From assembly GCF_900101465.1 (NCBI RefSeq), contig NZ_FMZM01000011.1, positions 124,001 through 188,000 of the forward strand: a stretch of 64,000 nucleotides of DNA, given 5' to 3'. The translations under genes were made by a program, and so were the position numbers. Each line of letters begins with the position of its first letter. Positions within the stretch are counted from its first letter, which is position 1. The notes below the pieces were generated by a model, which was not told where the DNA came from, made no database searches, and saw only the letters and a program-made list of their open reading frames with translations. Positions 1-8,081 of the stretch are shown one piece after another. This stretch comes from Nocardioides lianchengensis. GTDB lineage: Bacteria > Actinomycetota > Actinomycetes > Propionibacteriales > Nocardioidaceae.

Positions 1-1423
1 CGCCTGGCACCCGATGGACCTGCTCGTCGCGCCCCTGCACGACCAAGACGGCACCCTGCGCGGCAGCCTGTCGATCGACCTGCCGGCCGACGGCCGCCGG
101 CCCGGCCCCGACCAGCGCCGCGTCCTCGAGCTGTACGCCGAGCAGGCGGCGCGCGCCGTACTCACGGCGCTGGAGCGCGAGGAGCTGGCCGCCCAGGTCC
201 GGCTGGCCGACACCGCCCGGCGGATCGTGCGCCAGGCCTCGGTGCAGCCGTCGCTCGAGCACATCCTGCAGACCTCCCGGCCCGCGCTCACCGAGGGCTT
301 CCGCGCGATCGGCATGTGGATCCAGACCTTCGACGAGGACGGGCTCGGCACCGGCAGCGTCTACTCCGCCGACGGCGCCGTGGTCGAGCTCCCGCTGGAC
401 CTCATCGAGATCGCCGAGACCGCGGCCCGCCTGCTCTGGGCCGAGCAGCAGGTCACGGTGGTCGCCGCCGGCCGGCCGCTCGGCGTCCTCACCGCGGAGC
501 AGGGGACCCGGGTGGTCGACTTCCTGCACGCGATCGAGGTCGGCTCGATCCTCTTCGTCCCGCTCGGCGCGGGGCGCGAGTGCCTCGGCAACCTGGTGCT
601 GACCCGCCCGCTGCACGCCCCCGACTGGACCGAGACCGAGTCCGCCGCCGCGCTCGACGTCGGCCGCGATCTGGGTGGCGCGATCCTCAACGTGCGCGCC
701 TACGAGCGCGAGCACCGGCTGGTCACCGAGCTCCAGGCCCTCGACACCTACAAGAGCCAGCTCATCGCGACGGTCTCCCACGAGCTGAAGAACCCGCTGA
801 CCTCGGTCCTCGGCCACCTGGAGATCCTCGAGTCCGTCGAGGGGCTCCCCGGCCCGGTCCGCACCTCACTGAACGCGATGGAGCGTGGCGCCCGCCGGCT
901 CGGTCGGGTGGTCGACGACCTGCTGCTGCTCGCCAAGGTCGGCGACCCCGACAACCCGGTCGTGGCCCGCCCCGTCGACCTGCGCACGATCGTCGACGAC
1001 GTCGTCGAGCTCACCGCGGTGGAGGCCGAGCGGCGGCACCTCACGGTGACCGTCGAGGCCGGCTCGGAGCAGGTGCTCGCCAGCGGCGACGCCACCGAGC
1101 TCGACCGGGTCGTGTCCAACCTGGTCAGCAACGCGCTGAAGTACACCGCCGAGGGCGGCCGGATCACCGTCTCGGTCGCCCGGGTCGGCAGCGAGGTGGA
1201 GCTGCTCTGCAGCGACGAGGGCCTCGGCATCTCCGCCGAGGACCAGAAGCAGCTGTTCACCGAGTTCTTCCGCTCCTCCAACCCCGCCGCCGTCGCCCAG
1301 CCCGGCACCGGGCTGGGCCTGGCCATCGTCAGCCGGATCGTGCAGCGCCACGGCGGGCACATCGCGGTCGAGTCCGAGCTGGGCAAGGGCAGCACGTTCC
1401 GGGTGCTGCTGCCGGCCGCCTGA
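1..1423 (+). CDS. GAF-domain sensor histidine kinase (5' end outside window)
   Basis: Histidine kinase of a two-component system. The reading frame is open to the left edge, so the N-terminus is missing; the first ATG in the window is at 14. Counting from there, residues 1-55 look like the end of one GAF domain and about 75-230 like a second. HisKA follows with the phospho-acceptor His near 256 (ATVSHELKNPLTSV). The HATPase has its N box (NLVSNALKYT), G1 (DEGLGIS) and G2 (GTGLGLAIV). No membrane segment is visible in this part, so the kinase may be cytoplasmic. It converges on the next gene with only 3 bases between stops. The partner response regulator is not in the window. The signal is unknown. 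Confidence 0.9.
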   Translation, partial: AWHPMDLLVAPLHDQDGTLRGSLSIDLPADGRRPGPDQRRVLELYAEQAARAVLTALEREELAAQVRLADTARRIVRQASVQPSLEHILQTSRPALTEGFRAIGMWIQTFDEDGLGTGSVYSADGAVVELPLDLIEIAETAARLLWAEQQVTVVAAGRPLGVLTAEQGTRVVDFLHAIEVGSILFVPLGAGRECLGNLVLTRPLHAPDWTETESAAALDVGRDLGGAILNVRAYEREHRLVTELQALDTYKSQLIATVSHELKNPLTSVLGHLEILESVEGLPGPVRTSLNAMERGARRLGRVVDDLLLLAKVGDPDNPVVARPVDLRTIVDDVVELTAVEAERRHLTVTVEAGSEQVLASGDATELDRVVSNLVSNALKYTAEGGRITVSVARVGSEVELLCSDEGLGISAEDQKQLFTEFFRSSNPAAVAQPGTGLGLAIVSRIVQRHGGHIAVESELGKGSTFRVLLPAA

Positions 1424-1426
1424 GCG

Positions 1427-1906
1427 TCAGGCCATCGCGCGGGCGCCCTGCTCGATCGCCTCCCGGATCCGCACGTAGGTCCCGCAGCGGCAGATGTTGC
1501 GGATCGAGTCGAGGTCGGCGTCCTCGATCTCGCGCTGCTCGCGTCGTACCTTCCGGACGAGGGCGACCGCGGCCATGATCTGGCCGGGCTGGCAGTAGCC
1601 GCACTGGGCGACGTCGCGGTCCAGCCAGGCCTGCTGCATCGGGTGCAGGTCCTCGTCGACGGTCCCGGCGAGGCCCTCGATGGTGGTGACCTCGTCGTCC
1701 GCGGCGAGGTCGCCGACCCGGACCGCGCAGGGGTTGAAGCCGCGGCCGTTGACGTGCGAGGTGCACGCCTTGCACACGTTGATGCCGCAGCCGTACTTGG
1801 GGCCGGTGACCCCGAGCAGGTCGCGGAGGACCCAGAGCACCCGGACGTCCGGGTGCACGTCGACGGTCACGGTCCGGCCGTTGAGGCGGAAGGTCTGCTT
1901 CGGCAC
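1427..1906 (-). CDS. (2Fe-2S)-binding small subunit of a molybdenum hydroxylase (IorA-like)
   Basis: Electron-transfer subunit of a xanthine oxidase-family enzyme, 159 aa, the usual length for IorA or CoxS-type subunits. The N-terminal ferredoxin fold carries the first cluster (YGCGINVCKAC plus a later Cys in NPC). The C-terminal helical domain carries the second cluster (CGYC and CRC). It is read just after the large subunit with a 10-base gap, and GAGGAG precedes its GTG start, so the two are co-transcribed. No medium FAD subunit is nearby, which fits the two-subunit isoquinoline 1-oxidoreductase type that passes electrons to another acceptor. The substrate cannot be told from sequence. Confidence 0.93.
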   Translation of the reverse strand: MPKQTFRLNGRTVTVDVHPDVRVLWVLRDLLGVTGPKYGCGINVCKACTSHVNGRGFNPCAVRVGDLAADDEVTTIEGLAGTVDEDLHPMQQAWLDRDVAQCGYCQPGQIMAAVALVRKVRREQREIEDADLDSIRNICRCGTYVRIREAIEQGARAMA

Positions 1907-1916
1907 GGCGCGCTCC

Positions 1917-4244
1917 TCAGACGATCTTCTTCAGGCCGTTGACCGGCGACGGTGGGACGGGCGGGACGTAGGGCTTCACGCTGAACTCCACGGGGTCGCG
2001 GTGGTTCACCGGGAAGTACGACGGACTGCGCCCGGTCGCGCGGGCGTAGGCGCAGGCGACGGCCGCGAAGCTCGCCGCGACGCCGGCCTCGCCGGCACCG
2101 CCCGGGACCCCCGTGGTCGGTGGCATCACGATCACCTCGACCTCGGGTGGGACGTTCCACTGGCGCGTGTAGAAGTAGTTGTCCCAGCTGGCCTCGAGGA
2201 AGTGGCCGTCGCGCAGGTGCATGCTCGAGGTGAGCGCGAGGGCGATGCCGTCCATGATCCCGCCCTGCATCTGCGCCTCCAGCCCGCGCGGGTTGACCGG
2301 CAGCCCCACGTCCACGGCGAAGGTCACCCGGGTGACCCGGGGCCCGCCGACGCCGTCCCGGATGTCACGACCGGTCTGGACGTCGCGGCAGTCGAGCTCG
2401 ACCAGGCAGGCGCTGGCGCCCTTGTACTCCTTGTGGATCGCGATGCCCTGCGCCGTGCCGGCGGGCATCGCCCGGCCCCAGTCGCCGACCTCGGCGACCT
2501 TCTCCAGGACCGCCCGGGTCCGCTCGTCGCGCAGGTGACGGCGGCGGAACTCGTAGGGGTCCTCCTTGACCACCGTGGCGATCTTGTCGACGGTCAGCTC
2601 CCCCGCCGCGCGTACGTCGGGCGAGTAGATGTTGCGCATGCTGCCGGTGTTGAAGCGGTCGTCGGTCTCGGTCAGCGTCTGGGTGACGACGCCGAAGTCG
2701 TAGGGCACCTCCTGGGTCAGCGCGAAGATCGTCTCCGCGAAGCCGAGGTTGCCCAGTCCGGTCGGCAGACTGGCGGCGGTGGCGGTGATCAGCTCGCCCA
2801 GGCCGTGGCGGTAGTCGGTCTCGATGCTGGTGTGGCTCTGCTGGAACGCGACCACCTTCTTGCCGACGACCACGGCCCGGACCCGGCTGGTGCACATCGG
2901 GTGGCCGCGGCCGACCCGGGCGTCGTCGGCCCGGTGCCACATCAGCTTCACCGGCTTCCCCATCGCCCGGGACACCTGGGCCGCCTCGAGGGCGCCGTCG
3001 AAGAAGAGCCGTCGTCCGAACGACCCGCCGCCCTGCACGACGTGCACGTCGACCCGATCCTGCGGCAGGCCGAGCACCTCGGCGATCCGCTGCTGCGCGG
3101 CGATCGGGGACTTGAGCGCCGACCAGATCTCGGCCCGGTCCTCGCGGACGTCGGCGATCGCGGAGTTGGTGTCCATCGCGGAGTTGCTGCGGAAGTAGCA
3201 CAGGACGTCGGTCTCGACCGTCCGGCTCAGCGGGGTGTTCGGGAGAGCCGGCAGCGGCAGCTGGGCACGCCGGAGCTCGCGGACGACGTCGTCGTCGGAC
3301 ATCCCGGCGACCGGGCCGTCACGCCAGTCGACCTTCATCGCCCGGACGGCGTCGATGCACTGGCCGAACGTCTCGGCCCGCACGGCCACCCCGAAGGGCA
3401 GCACGGCCACGTCCGTCACCCCGGGCAGGGCCAGCACCTCCGCCTCGTTGCGCAGCCGCCGCGGCTCGCCGTTGAGCGTGGGGGCCCGGCAGACCATGGT
3501 CGGCAGCGCGCCGTCGACCTGGAGGTCGGTGGCGAAGGTCTTCCGCCCGGTGACCGCGTCCCGCGCGTCGACCCGGCCCTGACCGGTGCCGACCACCCGG
3601 AAACGGCTCGGGTCCTTGAGGCGGACCCGGACCGTCCGGTCCGTCCGCGAGGCCGCCGCGCGCGCGAGGTCGCCGTACGACGCGGTGCCGCTCGGGCCCT
3701 GGACGATGCCGCCCTTGGCGACCAGCTTCGCGACCTCGTCGCCCAGCAGCACGGCGGCGGCGTCGAGGAGCGCGCCCCGGGCGACGGCCGCGGCGACCCG
3801 GACTGGGGTGTACGTCGAGATCGTGGTGTTCGAGCCGCCGGTGAGCTGGTTGAACAGCAGCTCGGGTCGCGCGTCGGCCAGGGTGACCCGGACCTTGTCG
3901 AGCGGCAGGTCGAGCTCCTCGGCGATCAGCATCGCCGTGGAGGTGGTGACGCCCTGGCCGTTCTCGGAGCGCGGGAGCGCGAAGGAGGCGGTGCCGTCCT
4001 CGTGCAGCTCGATCCGGATCAGGTTGGCCGTGGGACGGGCGGCGTCGGTCAGCAGGTCGTTGAGGTCGTAGAGCTCGGCCGGCTGCGGCACGGTCGGGAC
4101 CGCGGCTGCCGGCTCGGCGCCGAGGGCCAGGTCGGCGGCCGCGACCAGGGTGGTGCCCCCGAGGACGTAGCCGACGAAGGAGCGGCGGTCGACGCCCGGC
4201 GGGGCCACCGCCTCCGGATCGAGGGGACGGTGGACTGCGGACAT
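1917..4244 (-). CDS. Tat-exported molybdopterin-binding large subunit (IorB-like)
   Basis: Catalytic subunit, 775 aa, of a xanthine dehydrogenase-family hydroxylase. Residues about 19-48 form a Tat signal: a twin arginine (DRRSF), a hydrophobic stretch and an AxA-like end (EPAAA). Molybdopterin-binding segments include QGGGSFGRR and a late GGAGEAGV, whose Glu corresponds to the catalytic base of the family. As in IorB, the length and single chain suggest an enzyme acting outside the membrane on an N-heterocycle or aldehyde, with the small subunit carried along. It heads a two-gene unit with the (2Fe-2S) protein. No cofactor-maturation gene is adjacent. The substrate is not known. Confidence 0.9.
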   Translation of the reverse strand: MSAVHRPLDPEAVAPPGVDRRSFVGYVLGGTTLVAAADLALGAEPAAAVPTVPQPAELYDLNDLLTDAARPTANLIRIELHEDGTASFALPRSENGQGVTTSTAMLIAEELDLPLDKVRVTLADARPELLFNQLTGGSNTTISTYTPVRVAAAVARGALLDAAAVLLGDEVAKLVAKGGIVQGPSGTASYGDLARAAASRTDRTVRVRLKDPSRFRVVGTGQGRVDARDAVTGRKTFATDLQVDGALPTMVCRAPTLNGEPRRLRNEAEVLALPGVTDVAVLPFGVAVRAETFGQCIDAVRAMKVDWRDGPVAGMSDDDVVRELRRAQLPLPALPNTPLSRTVETDVLCYFRSNSAMDTNSAIADVREDRAEIWSALKSPIAAQQRIAEVLGLPQDRVDVHVVQGGGSFGRRLFFDGALEAAQVSRAMGKPVKLMWHRADDARVGRGHPMCTSRVRAVVVGKKVVAFQQSHTSIETDYRHGLGELITATAASLPTGLGNLGFAETIFALTQEVPYDFGVVTQTLTETDDRFNTGSMRNIYSPDVRAAGELTVDKIATVVKEDPYEFRRRHLRDERTRAVLEKVAEVGDWGRAMPAGTAQGIAIHKEYKGASACLVELDCRDVQTGRDIRDGVGGPRVTRVTFAVDVGLPVNPRGLEAQMQGGIMDGIALALTSSMHLRDGHFLEASWDNYFYTRQWNVPPEVEVIVMPPTTGVPGGAGEAGVAASFAAVACAYARATGRSPSYFPVNHRDPVEFSVKPYVPPVPPSPVNGLKKIV

Positions 4245-4300
4245 GGCGACTCCCGAGATACGGGGGGCCGGAGCATGCCCCCGGCGACTTCGTTACCCCG

Positions 4301-4325
4301 GAGTGACGACGGTCACTCGCGAGTG
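4301..4325. promoter_or_regulatory. Overlapping palindromes upstream of the molybdenum hydroxylase genes
   Basis: GAGTGAC and GTCACTC form 7-base arms around 4 bases at 4301-4318. An overlapping perfect palindrome, CACTCGCGAGTG, lies at 4314-4325. The site is 57-81 bases upstream of the large-subunit start, in the only gap before that unit. An operator is the simplest reading, but no regulator gene is adjacent. Confidence 0.35.
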
Positions 4326-4363
4326 GTTCGGAGCCGCCGGGAGGGCGGATGGGTCCCGGGGAG

Positions 4364-5701
4364 CTAGGCGCCCAGGTTGCGCAGCAGCAGCGCCTCGGCG
4401 AGCACGACCCGCTCGAACTCGGCCAGGTGCAGGCCCTCGTTGGCGCCGTGGGCCCGGGTGTCGGGGTCCTCGACGCCGGTGACCAGGACGCTGGCCTGCG
4501 GGAACGCCTCCAGGAACTCGGCGATGAACGGGATCGAGCCGCCGACGCCCATGTCGACCGGCGCGGTGCCGTCCCAGGCCTCCGCGAAAGCCGCGCGGGC
4601 GGCGTCGTACGCCGGGCCCTGGGCCGGGAGCGCGATCGGCTCGCCGGTGTCGACGACGGTCGTCTGCAGGGCGGCGCCCCACGGGACGTGCGCCCGCAGG
4701 TGCTCCTCGAGCCGCGCGACGGCGTTCTCGGAGGTGTCGCCGGGGGCGATCCGGATGGTCACCCGGGCGCGGGCGACCGGGCTGAGGGTGTTGGAGGCAC
4801 CGGCGACCTTGGGCGCGTCGAAGCCGGTGACGGTGATGGCCGGCTGGGTCCACAGCCGCTCGACCGCGGGGCCCTCGCCGATCCAGGACAGCCCGTCGAT
4901 GGCGCCGGACTCGGCGCGCAGCCGCTCCTCGGGGTACTCCACGTCGGCGGCCGGACCGCTCGCCAGGCCGGCCACGGCCGGCGCACCGTCGGGGGTCCAC
5001 AGGCTGTCGAGCAGCCGGACCATCGCCATGATCGCGTCGGGCGCGAGGCCGCCCCACATGCCCGAGTGCACGGCGTGGGTGAGCGTGCGGACCTCGACGT
5101 CGACGCGGATCAGGCCGCGCAGGCTGGTGGTCAGCGCGGGGACGCCGATGTCCCAGTTGCCGGAGTCCGCGATCACGATGACGTCGGCCTTGAGTCGGTC
5201 CTGGTACTGCTCGAGCAACTGCGGGAGGGTCGCGCTCGCGACCTCCTCCTCACCCTCGATGAACAGCCGTACGGTCACCGGCAGGTCGTCGCCGAGCGCC
5301 CGCAGCGCTCCGACGTGGGCCATGATCCCGGCCTTGTCGTCCGCGGCACCGCGGCCGTAGAGCCGGCCGTCGCGCTCGGTGGGCTCGTACGGCGGGGAGT
5401 CCCAGTCGGCCGGGTCGTTCTCGGGCTGGACGTCGTGGTGGGCGTAGAGCAGCACCGTCGGCGCCCCCGCCGGCCCCTTCTTCTCCCCGACGACGGCCGG
5501 CGGCGCGCCGTCGAACGCGCGCACGATCTCGGCGTCCACGCCCTCGGCCAGGAACAGCTCCAGGGTCCGCTCGGCGCTCTTCTCGACCTCGCTCAGCCGC
5601 TCGGGATCGGCGCTGACGGACTGGATCCGCACCAGGTCCTCGAGATCCGCCCGCACGGACGGAAGGACGGCCTGCACCTTGCCCCGGATGTCGTCGCTCA
5701 T
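4364..5701 (-). CDS. M20-family dipeptidase / metallopeptidase
   Basis: Zinc peptidase of the M20 (DapE/CPG2/carnosinase-like) family, 445 aa, a normal length. Metal-binding segments are YAHHDVQP (His and Asp), GRGAADDKAG (bridging Asp), EGEEE (general base and metal Glu) and a C-terminal AHGANE His. No signal peptide, so it is cytoplasmic; likely substrates are dipeptides. Start: a -10-like TAGGGT (minus strand, 5709-5714) lies 7 bases before the ATG, the leaderless pattern seen all over this window. That -10 overlaps the stop codon of the gene upstream. The gene is followed by the 119-base gap before the molybdenum hydroxylase unit. Confidence 0.92.
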   Translation of the reverse strand: MSDDIRGKVQAVLPSVRADLEDLVRIQSVSADPERLSEVEKSAERTLELFLAEGVDAEIVRAFDGAPPAVVGEKKGPAGAPTVLLYAHHDVQPENDPADWDSPPYEPTERDGRLYGRGAADDKAGIMAHVGALRALGDDLPVTVRLFIEGEEEVASATLPQLLEQYQDRLKADVIVIADSGNWDIGVPALTTSLRGLIRVDVEVRTLTHAVHSGMWGGLAPDAIMAMVRLLDSLWTPDGAPAVAGLASGPAADVEYPEERLRAESGAIDGLSWIGEGPAVERLWTQPAITVTGFDAPKVAGASNTLSPVARARVTIRIAPGDTSENAVARLEEHLRAHVPWGAALQTTVVDTGEPIALPAQGPAYDAARAAFAEAWDGTAPVDMGVGGSIPFIAEFLEAFPQASVLVTGVEDPDTRAHGANEGLHLAEFERVVLAEALLLRNLGA

Positions 5702-5711
5702 GGCTTCGACC

Positions 5712-6071
5712 CTAGGTCAGCGGCAGATGGGGGGTCAGGTCGGCCCGCTCGCCACTGGCCCGGACCCGGGCGGTCGACTCGGCCTCCGCCCAGCCCAGCT
5801 CGCCGGTCGCCAGGGCGATCCAGGTGGCGGCGTCGGTCTCGACGACGGCGGGCGGGGTGCCGCGGGTGTGCCGGACTCCGGGGATCACCTGGACGGCGGC
5901 GTACGGCGGGACCCGGACCTCGACGGAGTGGCCGGGCGCGCGGTGCTCAAGGACGGCCAGGTAGTGCTTGACCAGCAGCCGGAGGTCGGTCTTCTCGGCC
6001 GACCCGTCGGCGAGGCGGGCGCGGGCCGCCGCGACGTCGGCCGGGGCGGCGGGCTTGAGGCGGGCGGCCAT
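5712..6071 (-). CDS. Sterol carrier family (SCP2-like) protein
   Basis: Small protein of 119 aa resembling the actinobacterial sterol-carrier-family proteins: a short helical N-terminus, then a mixed domain with a basic and hydrophobic core (HSVEVRVPPYAAVQVIPGVRH ...) and a C-terminal stretch on lipid-binding-like strands. The ATG overlaps the stop of the upstream regulator gene (ATGA at 6068-6071), so it is translated with that gene. A role in binding a hydrophobic ligand is inferred only from family resemblance; no catalytic residue is evident. Confidence 0.75.
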   Translation of the reverse strand: MAARLKPAAPADVAAARARLADGSAEKTDLRLLVKHYLAVLEHRAPGHSVEVRVPPYAAVQVIPGVRHTRGTPPAVVETDAATWIALATGELGWAEAESTARVRASGERADLTPHLPLT

Positions 6072-6649
6072 CAGTCGGTCTCCTCCTGCTCCAGGTCGGG
6101 GTGCGGCATGAGCATCGCGTAGTAGAGGTAGGTCCGGCGCTCGGCGTCGTCGCGCCCGCGGGTGCGCTCGCCCCAGGCGGTGACCAGGTCGACCAGCTCC
6201 TGCGACAGCTCGCGGGCCTCGTCCTTGGTCAGCCGCAGCGAGCTGTCCATGACCGACCGGGCGGTGCCCTCGTCGCGGCGGTCGTCGTGCGCGCGCTCGA
6301 CGTAGGCGTGCGCCTTGGCCGCCGACTGGGCGCGGTAGACCGCCGAGGCGGCCTTCCCGCCGGGCGCCTTCTCGATCTCGCCGAGGTCGAGGTTGACCCC
6401 GCGCGGCGAGGAGCGCCAGACCCGGTCGCGCCGGTCGCGGGCGGCGTCGGGGTCCTCCTCGATCAGCCCGTACTTGGCCAGCTGCCGCAGGTGGAAGCTC
6501 GCCTGGTTGGCCGGGATGTCCAGCAGCGCGGCGAGGTCGGCGGCGCGCAGCGAGCCTGCGGCGTCGAGCTCGGTGAGGATCCGGTTGCGGACCGGGTGGG
6601 CGATCGCGCGCAGCACCTTGGGGTCGTGCACGGGTCGACTCTCGGGCAT
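6071..6649 (-). CDS. ArsR-type winged-helix transcriptional regulator
   Basis: DNA-binding regulator, 192 aa. Residues about 8-80 form an ArsR-like winged helix (LRAIAHPVRNRILTEL, then AADLAALLDIPANQASFHLRQL as the helix-turn-helix and KYGLIEE as the wing). The rest is a helical C-terminal domain of unknown ligand. The start fits a leaderless promoter: TAGGGT (6656-6661, minus) lies 6 bases before the ATG. It faces an MFS transporter gene across 69 bases that hold an inverted repeat, so it probably represses that transporter. A small SCP2-like gene overlaps its end. Confidence 0.88.
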   Translation of the reverse strand: MPESRPVHDPKVLRAIAHPVRNRILTELDAAGSLRAADLAALLDIPANQASFHLRQLAKYGLIEEDPDAARDRRDRVWRSSPRGVNLDLGEIEKAPGGKAASAVYRAQSAAKAHAYVERAHDDRRDEGTARSVMDSSLRLTKDEARELSQELVDLVTAWGERTRGRDDAERRTYLYYAMLMPHPDLEQEETD

Positions 6650-6680
6650 GCGGCCACCCTACCCAACTTCCGCACGCACT

Positions 6681-6718
6681 ATTGCGCAACATAACGTGCG
6701 CAATGTATGTTGCGGAAT
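6681..6718. promoter_or_regulatory. Operator and promoter between ArsR-type regulator and MFS gene
   Basis: ATTGCGCAACATA (6681-6693) is repeated inverted at 6706-6718 with one mismatch (TATGTTGCGGAAT). A third half-site, TGCGCAAT, lies between at 6697-6704. The same bases give a plausible promoter for the transporter: TTGCGC at 6682-6687, 18 bases, then TATGTT at 6706-6711, with the ATG at 6719 seven bases on. A protein bound here would block it. Confidence 0.7.
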
Positions 6719-7948
6719 ATGACCGGACACCGCCGCCTCCTCGGCAACCCCGACTTCACCGCGCTCTGGATCGGCCAGACGATCAGCGAGCTGGGCACCC
6801 GCACGAGCCTCTTCGTCTTCCCGCTCCTCGCCTACGCCCTCACGGGATCGGCGCTGCTCGCGGCGCTCGTGGAGGCCGTGCACCTGCTCGGCATGGCCGG
6901 GGCCCTGCTCCCGGCGGGCGTGGTCGCCGACCGGGTCGACCGGCGCCGGATGATGCGCGCGGCCAGCGCCACGGGCGCCCTGCTCTACGCCTCGCTCGCG
7001 CTCGCCGGCCTGTACGGTGCCCTCACGCTCCCGCACCTGCTGGCCGTCGCGCTGGTGACCGGGGCGGCCGCGGGCGTGTTCGCGCCGGCCGAGATGGCGG
7101 CGGTGCGGGCCGTCGTACCGGCCGAGGACCTGCCGACCGCGCTGAGCCAGCAGCAGGCCCGCCAGCACGTCGCCGCGCTGCTGGGGGCGCCGCTCGGCGG
7201 TGCCCTGTACGGCGTCACCCGCTGGCTGCCGTTCGCCGCGGACGCGCTGAGCTTCGCGGCCTCGTGGCTGCTGCTCGGCCGGATCCGGGCCGACCTGCGC
7301 CCGCCGCCGCGGACCACCCCGCGCAGCCCCGGACGCGACCTGGCCGCGGGAATCCGGTTCATCGCCGGCCAGCCGTTCTTCCGGGTGCTGACCGTCTGGG
7401 CCGCGTGCGCGAACCTGGTCATCAACGCGCTGTTCCTGGTCGCGGTGCTGCGGCTGGTGCAGGACGGCTTCCCGCCGCTGCAGATCGCGCTGGTCGAGGT
7501 GGCGTCCGGGGTCTGCGGGATCGCCGGGGCGGTGGTCGCGCCGTGGCTGATCGACCGGCTGCCGACCGGGCGGCTGACCGTGGCGGTCGCCTGGAGCTTC
7601 GTCCCGCTGCTGGTGCCCCTGGTCTTCTGGAACAGCCCCCTGGTGGTCGCGGTGGCCCTGTCGGTCGGGGTCTTCCTCAACCCCGCGGGCAACGCCGGCA
7701 TCGGCTCCTACCGGGTCGCGGTCACTCCGACCGAGCTGCAGGGCCGGGTGCAGTCGACGTCGCAGTTCGTGTCCATGTCGACGATGCCGCTCGCCCCGCT
7801 CCTCGGCGGGCTGCTGCTGGAGGGCCTCGGCGGCTCGGGCGCGATCCTGGTGCTGGCCGTCCTGGTCGCCGCGGTCGCGCTGATCCCGACCCTGGCCCGG
7901 TCGGTGCGTACCGTCCCCCGTCCCGTCGAGTGGGCGGTGGCGGCATGA
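6719..7948 (+). CDS. MFS transporter (EntS/macrolide-efflux type)
   Basis: Membrane transporter of 409 aa with about 12 hydrophobic helices and the MFS loop motif between TM2 and TM3 (ADRVDRRRMM). The N-terminus (HRRLLGNPDFTALWIGQTISELG) is typical of the EntS / DUF894-like efflux group. I chose the ATG at 6719 rather than the one at 6707: the earlier ATG lies inside the -10-like TATGTT and the operator, and 6719 gives the usual 7-base leaderless spacing. The divergent regulator probably controls it. The exported compound is unknown. A 37-residue reading frame overlaps its stop. Confidence 0.9.
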   Translation: MTGHRRLLGNPDFTALWIGQTISELGTRTSLFVFPLLAYALTGSALLAALVEAVHLLGMAGALLPAGVVADRVDRRRMMRAASATGALLYASLALAGLYGALTLPHLLAVALVTGAAAGVFAPAEMAAVRAVVPAEDLPTALSQQQARQHVAALLGAPLGGALYGVTRWLPFAADALSFAASWLLLGRIRADLRPPPRTTPRSPGRDLAAGIRFIAGQPFFRVLTVWAACANLVINALFLVAVLRLVQDGFPPLQIALVEVASGVCGIAGAVVAPWLIDRLPTGRLTVAVAWSFVPLLVPLVFWNSPLVVAVALSVGVFLNPAGNAGIGSYRVAVTPTELQGRVQSTSQFVSMSTMPLAPLLGGLLLEGLGGSGAILVLAVLVAAVALIPTLARSVRTVPRPVEWAVAA

Positions 7949-8058
7949 GCGCCCGGCGGACCGAGCGGCTGCGCCGCGAGCTGGCCCGTCGTACGGCGCG
8001 GCCGGTGCCGATCCGGTCGTCTCCCCGCAGCGTCCCGGCGCCGCGCTGGGACCGGTAG
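7945..8058 (+). CDS. Small Arg-rich protein coupled to the MFS gene
   Basis: A 37-residue frame whose ATG overlaps the transporter stop (ATGA, 7945-7948), a spacing usual for translationally coupled genes. The product is very basic: RRTERLRRELARR is an Arg-rich helix, followed by a Pro/Ser tail ending APRWDR. I recognise no family. It could be a true small cytoplasmic protein or chance coding; the coupling is the only positive evidence. Confidence 0.4.
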   Translation: MSARRTERLRRELARRTARPVPIRSSPRSVPAPRWDR

Positions 8059-8081
8059 GGCCCGGTCGGCAGACTGGACGG

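Noticed and set aside
1680..4367. A long open frame (about 895 codons) on the plus strand over the molybdenum hydroxylase genes
   Set aside because: It is antisense to a full-length recognisable enzyme, and its product is a low-complexity Arg/Gly/Asp-rich sequence typical of shadow frames in high-GC DNA.
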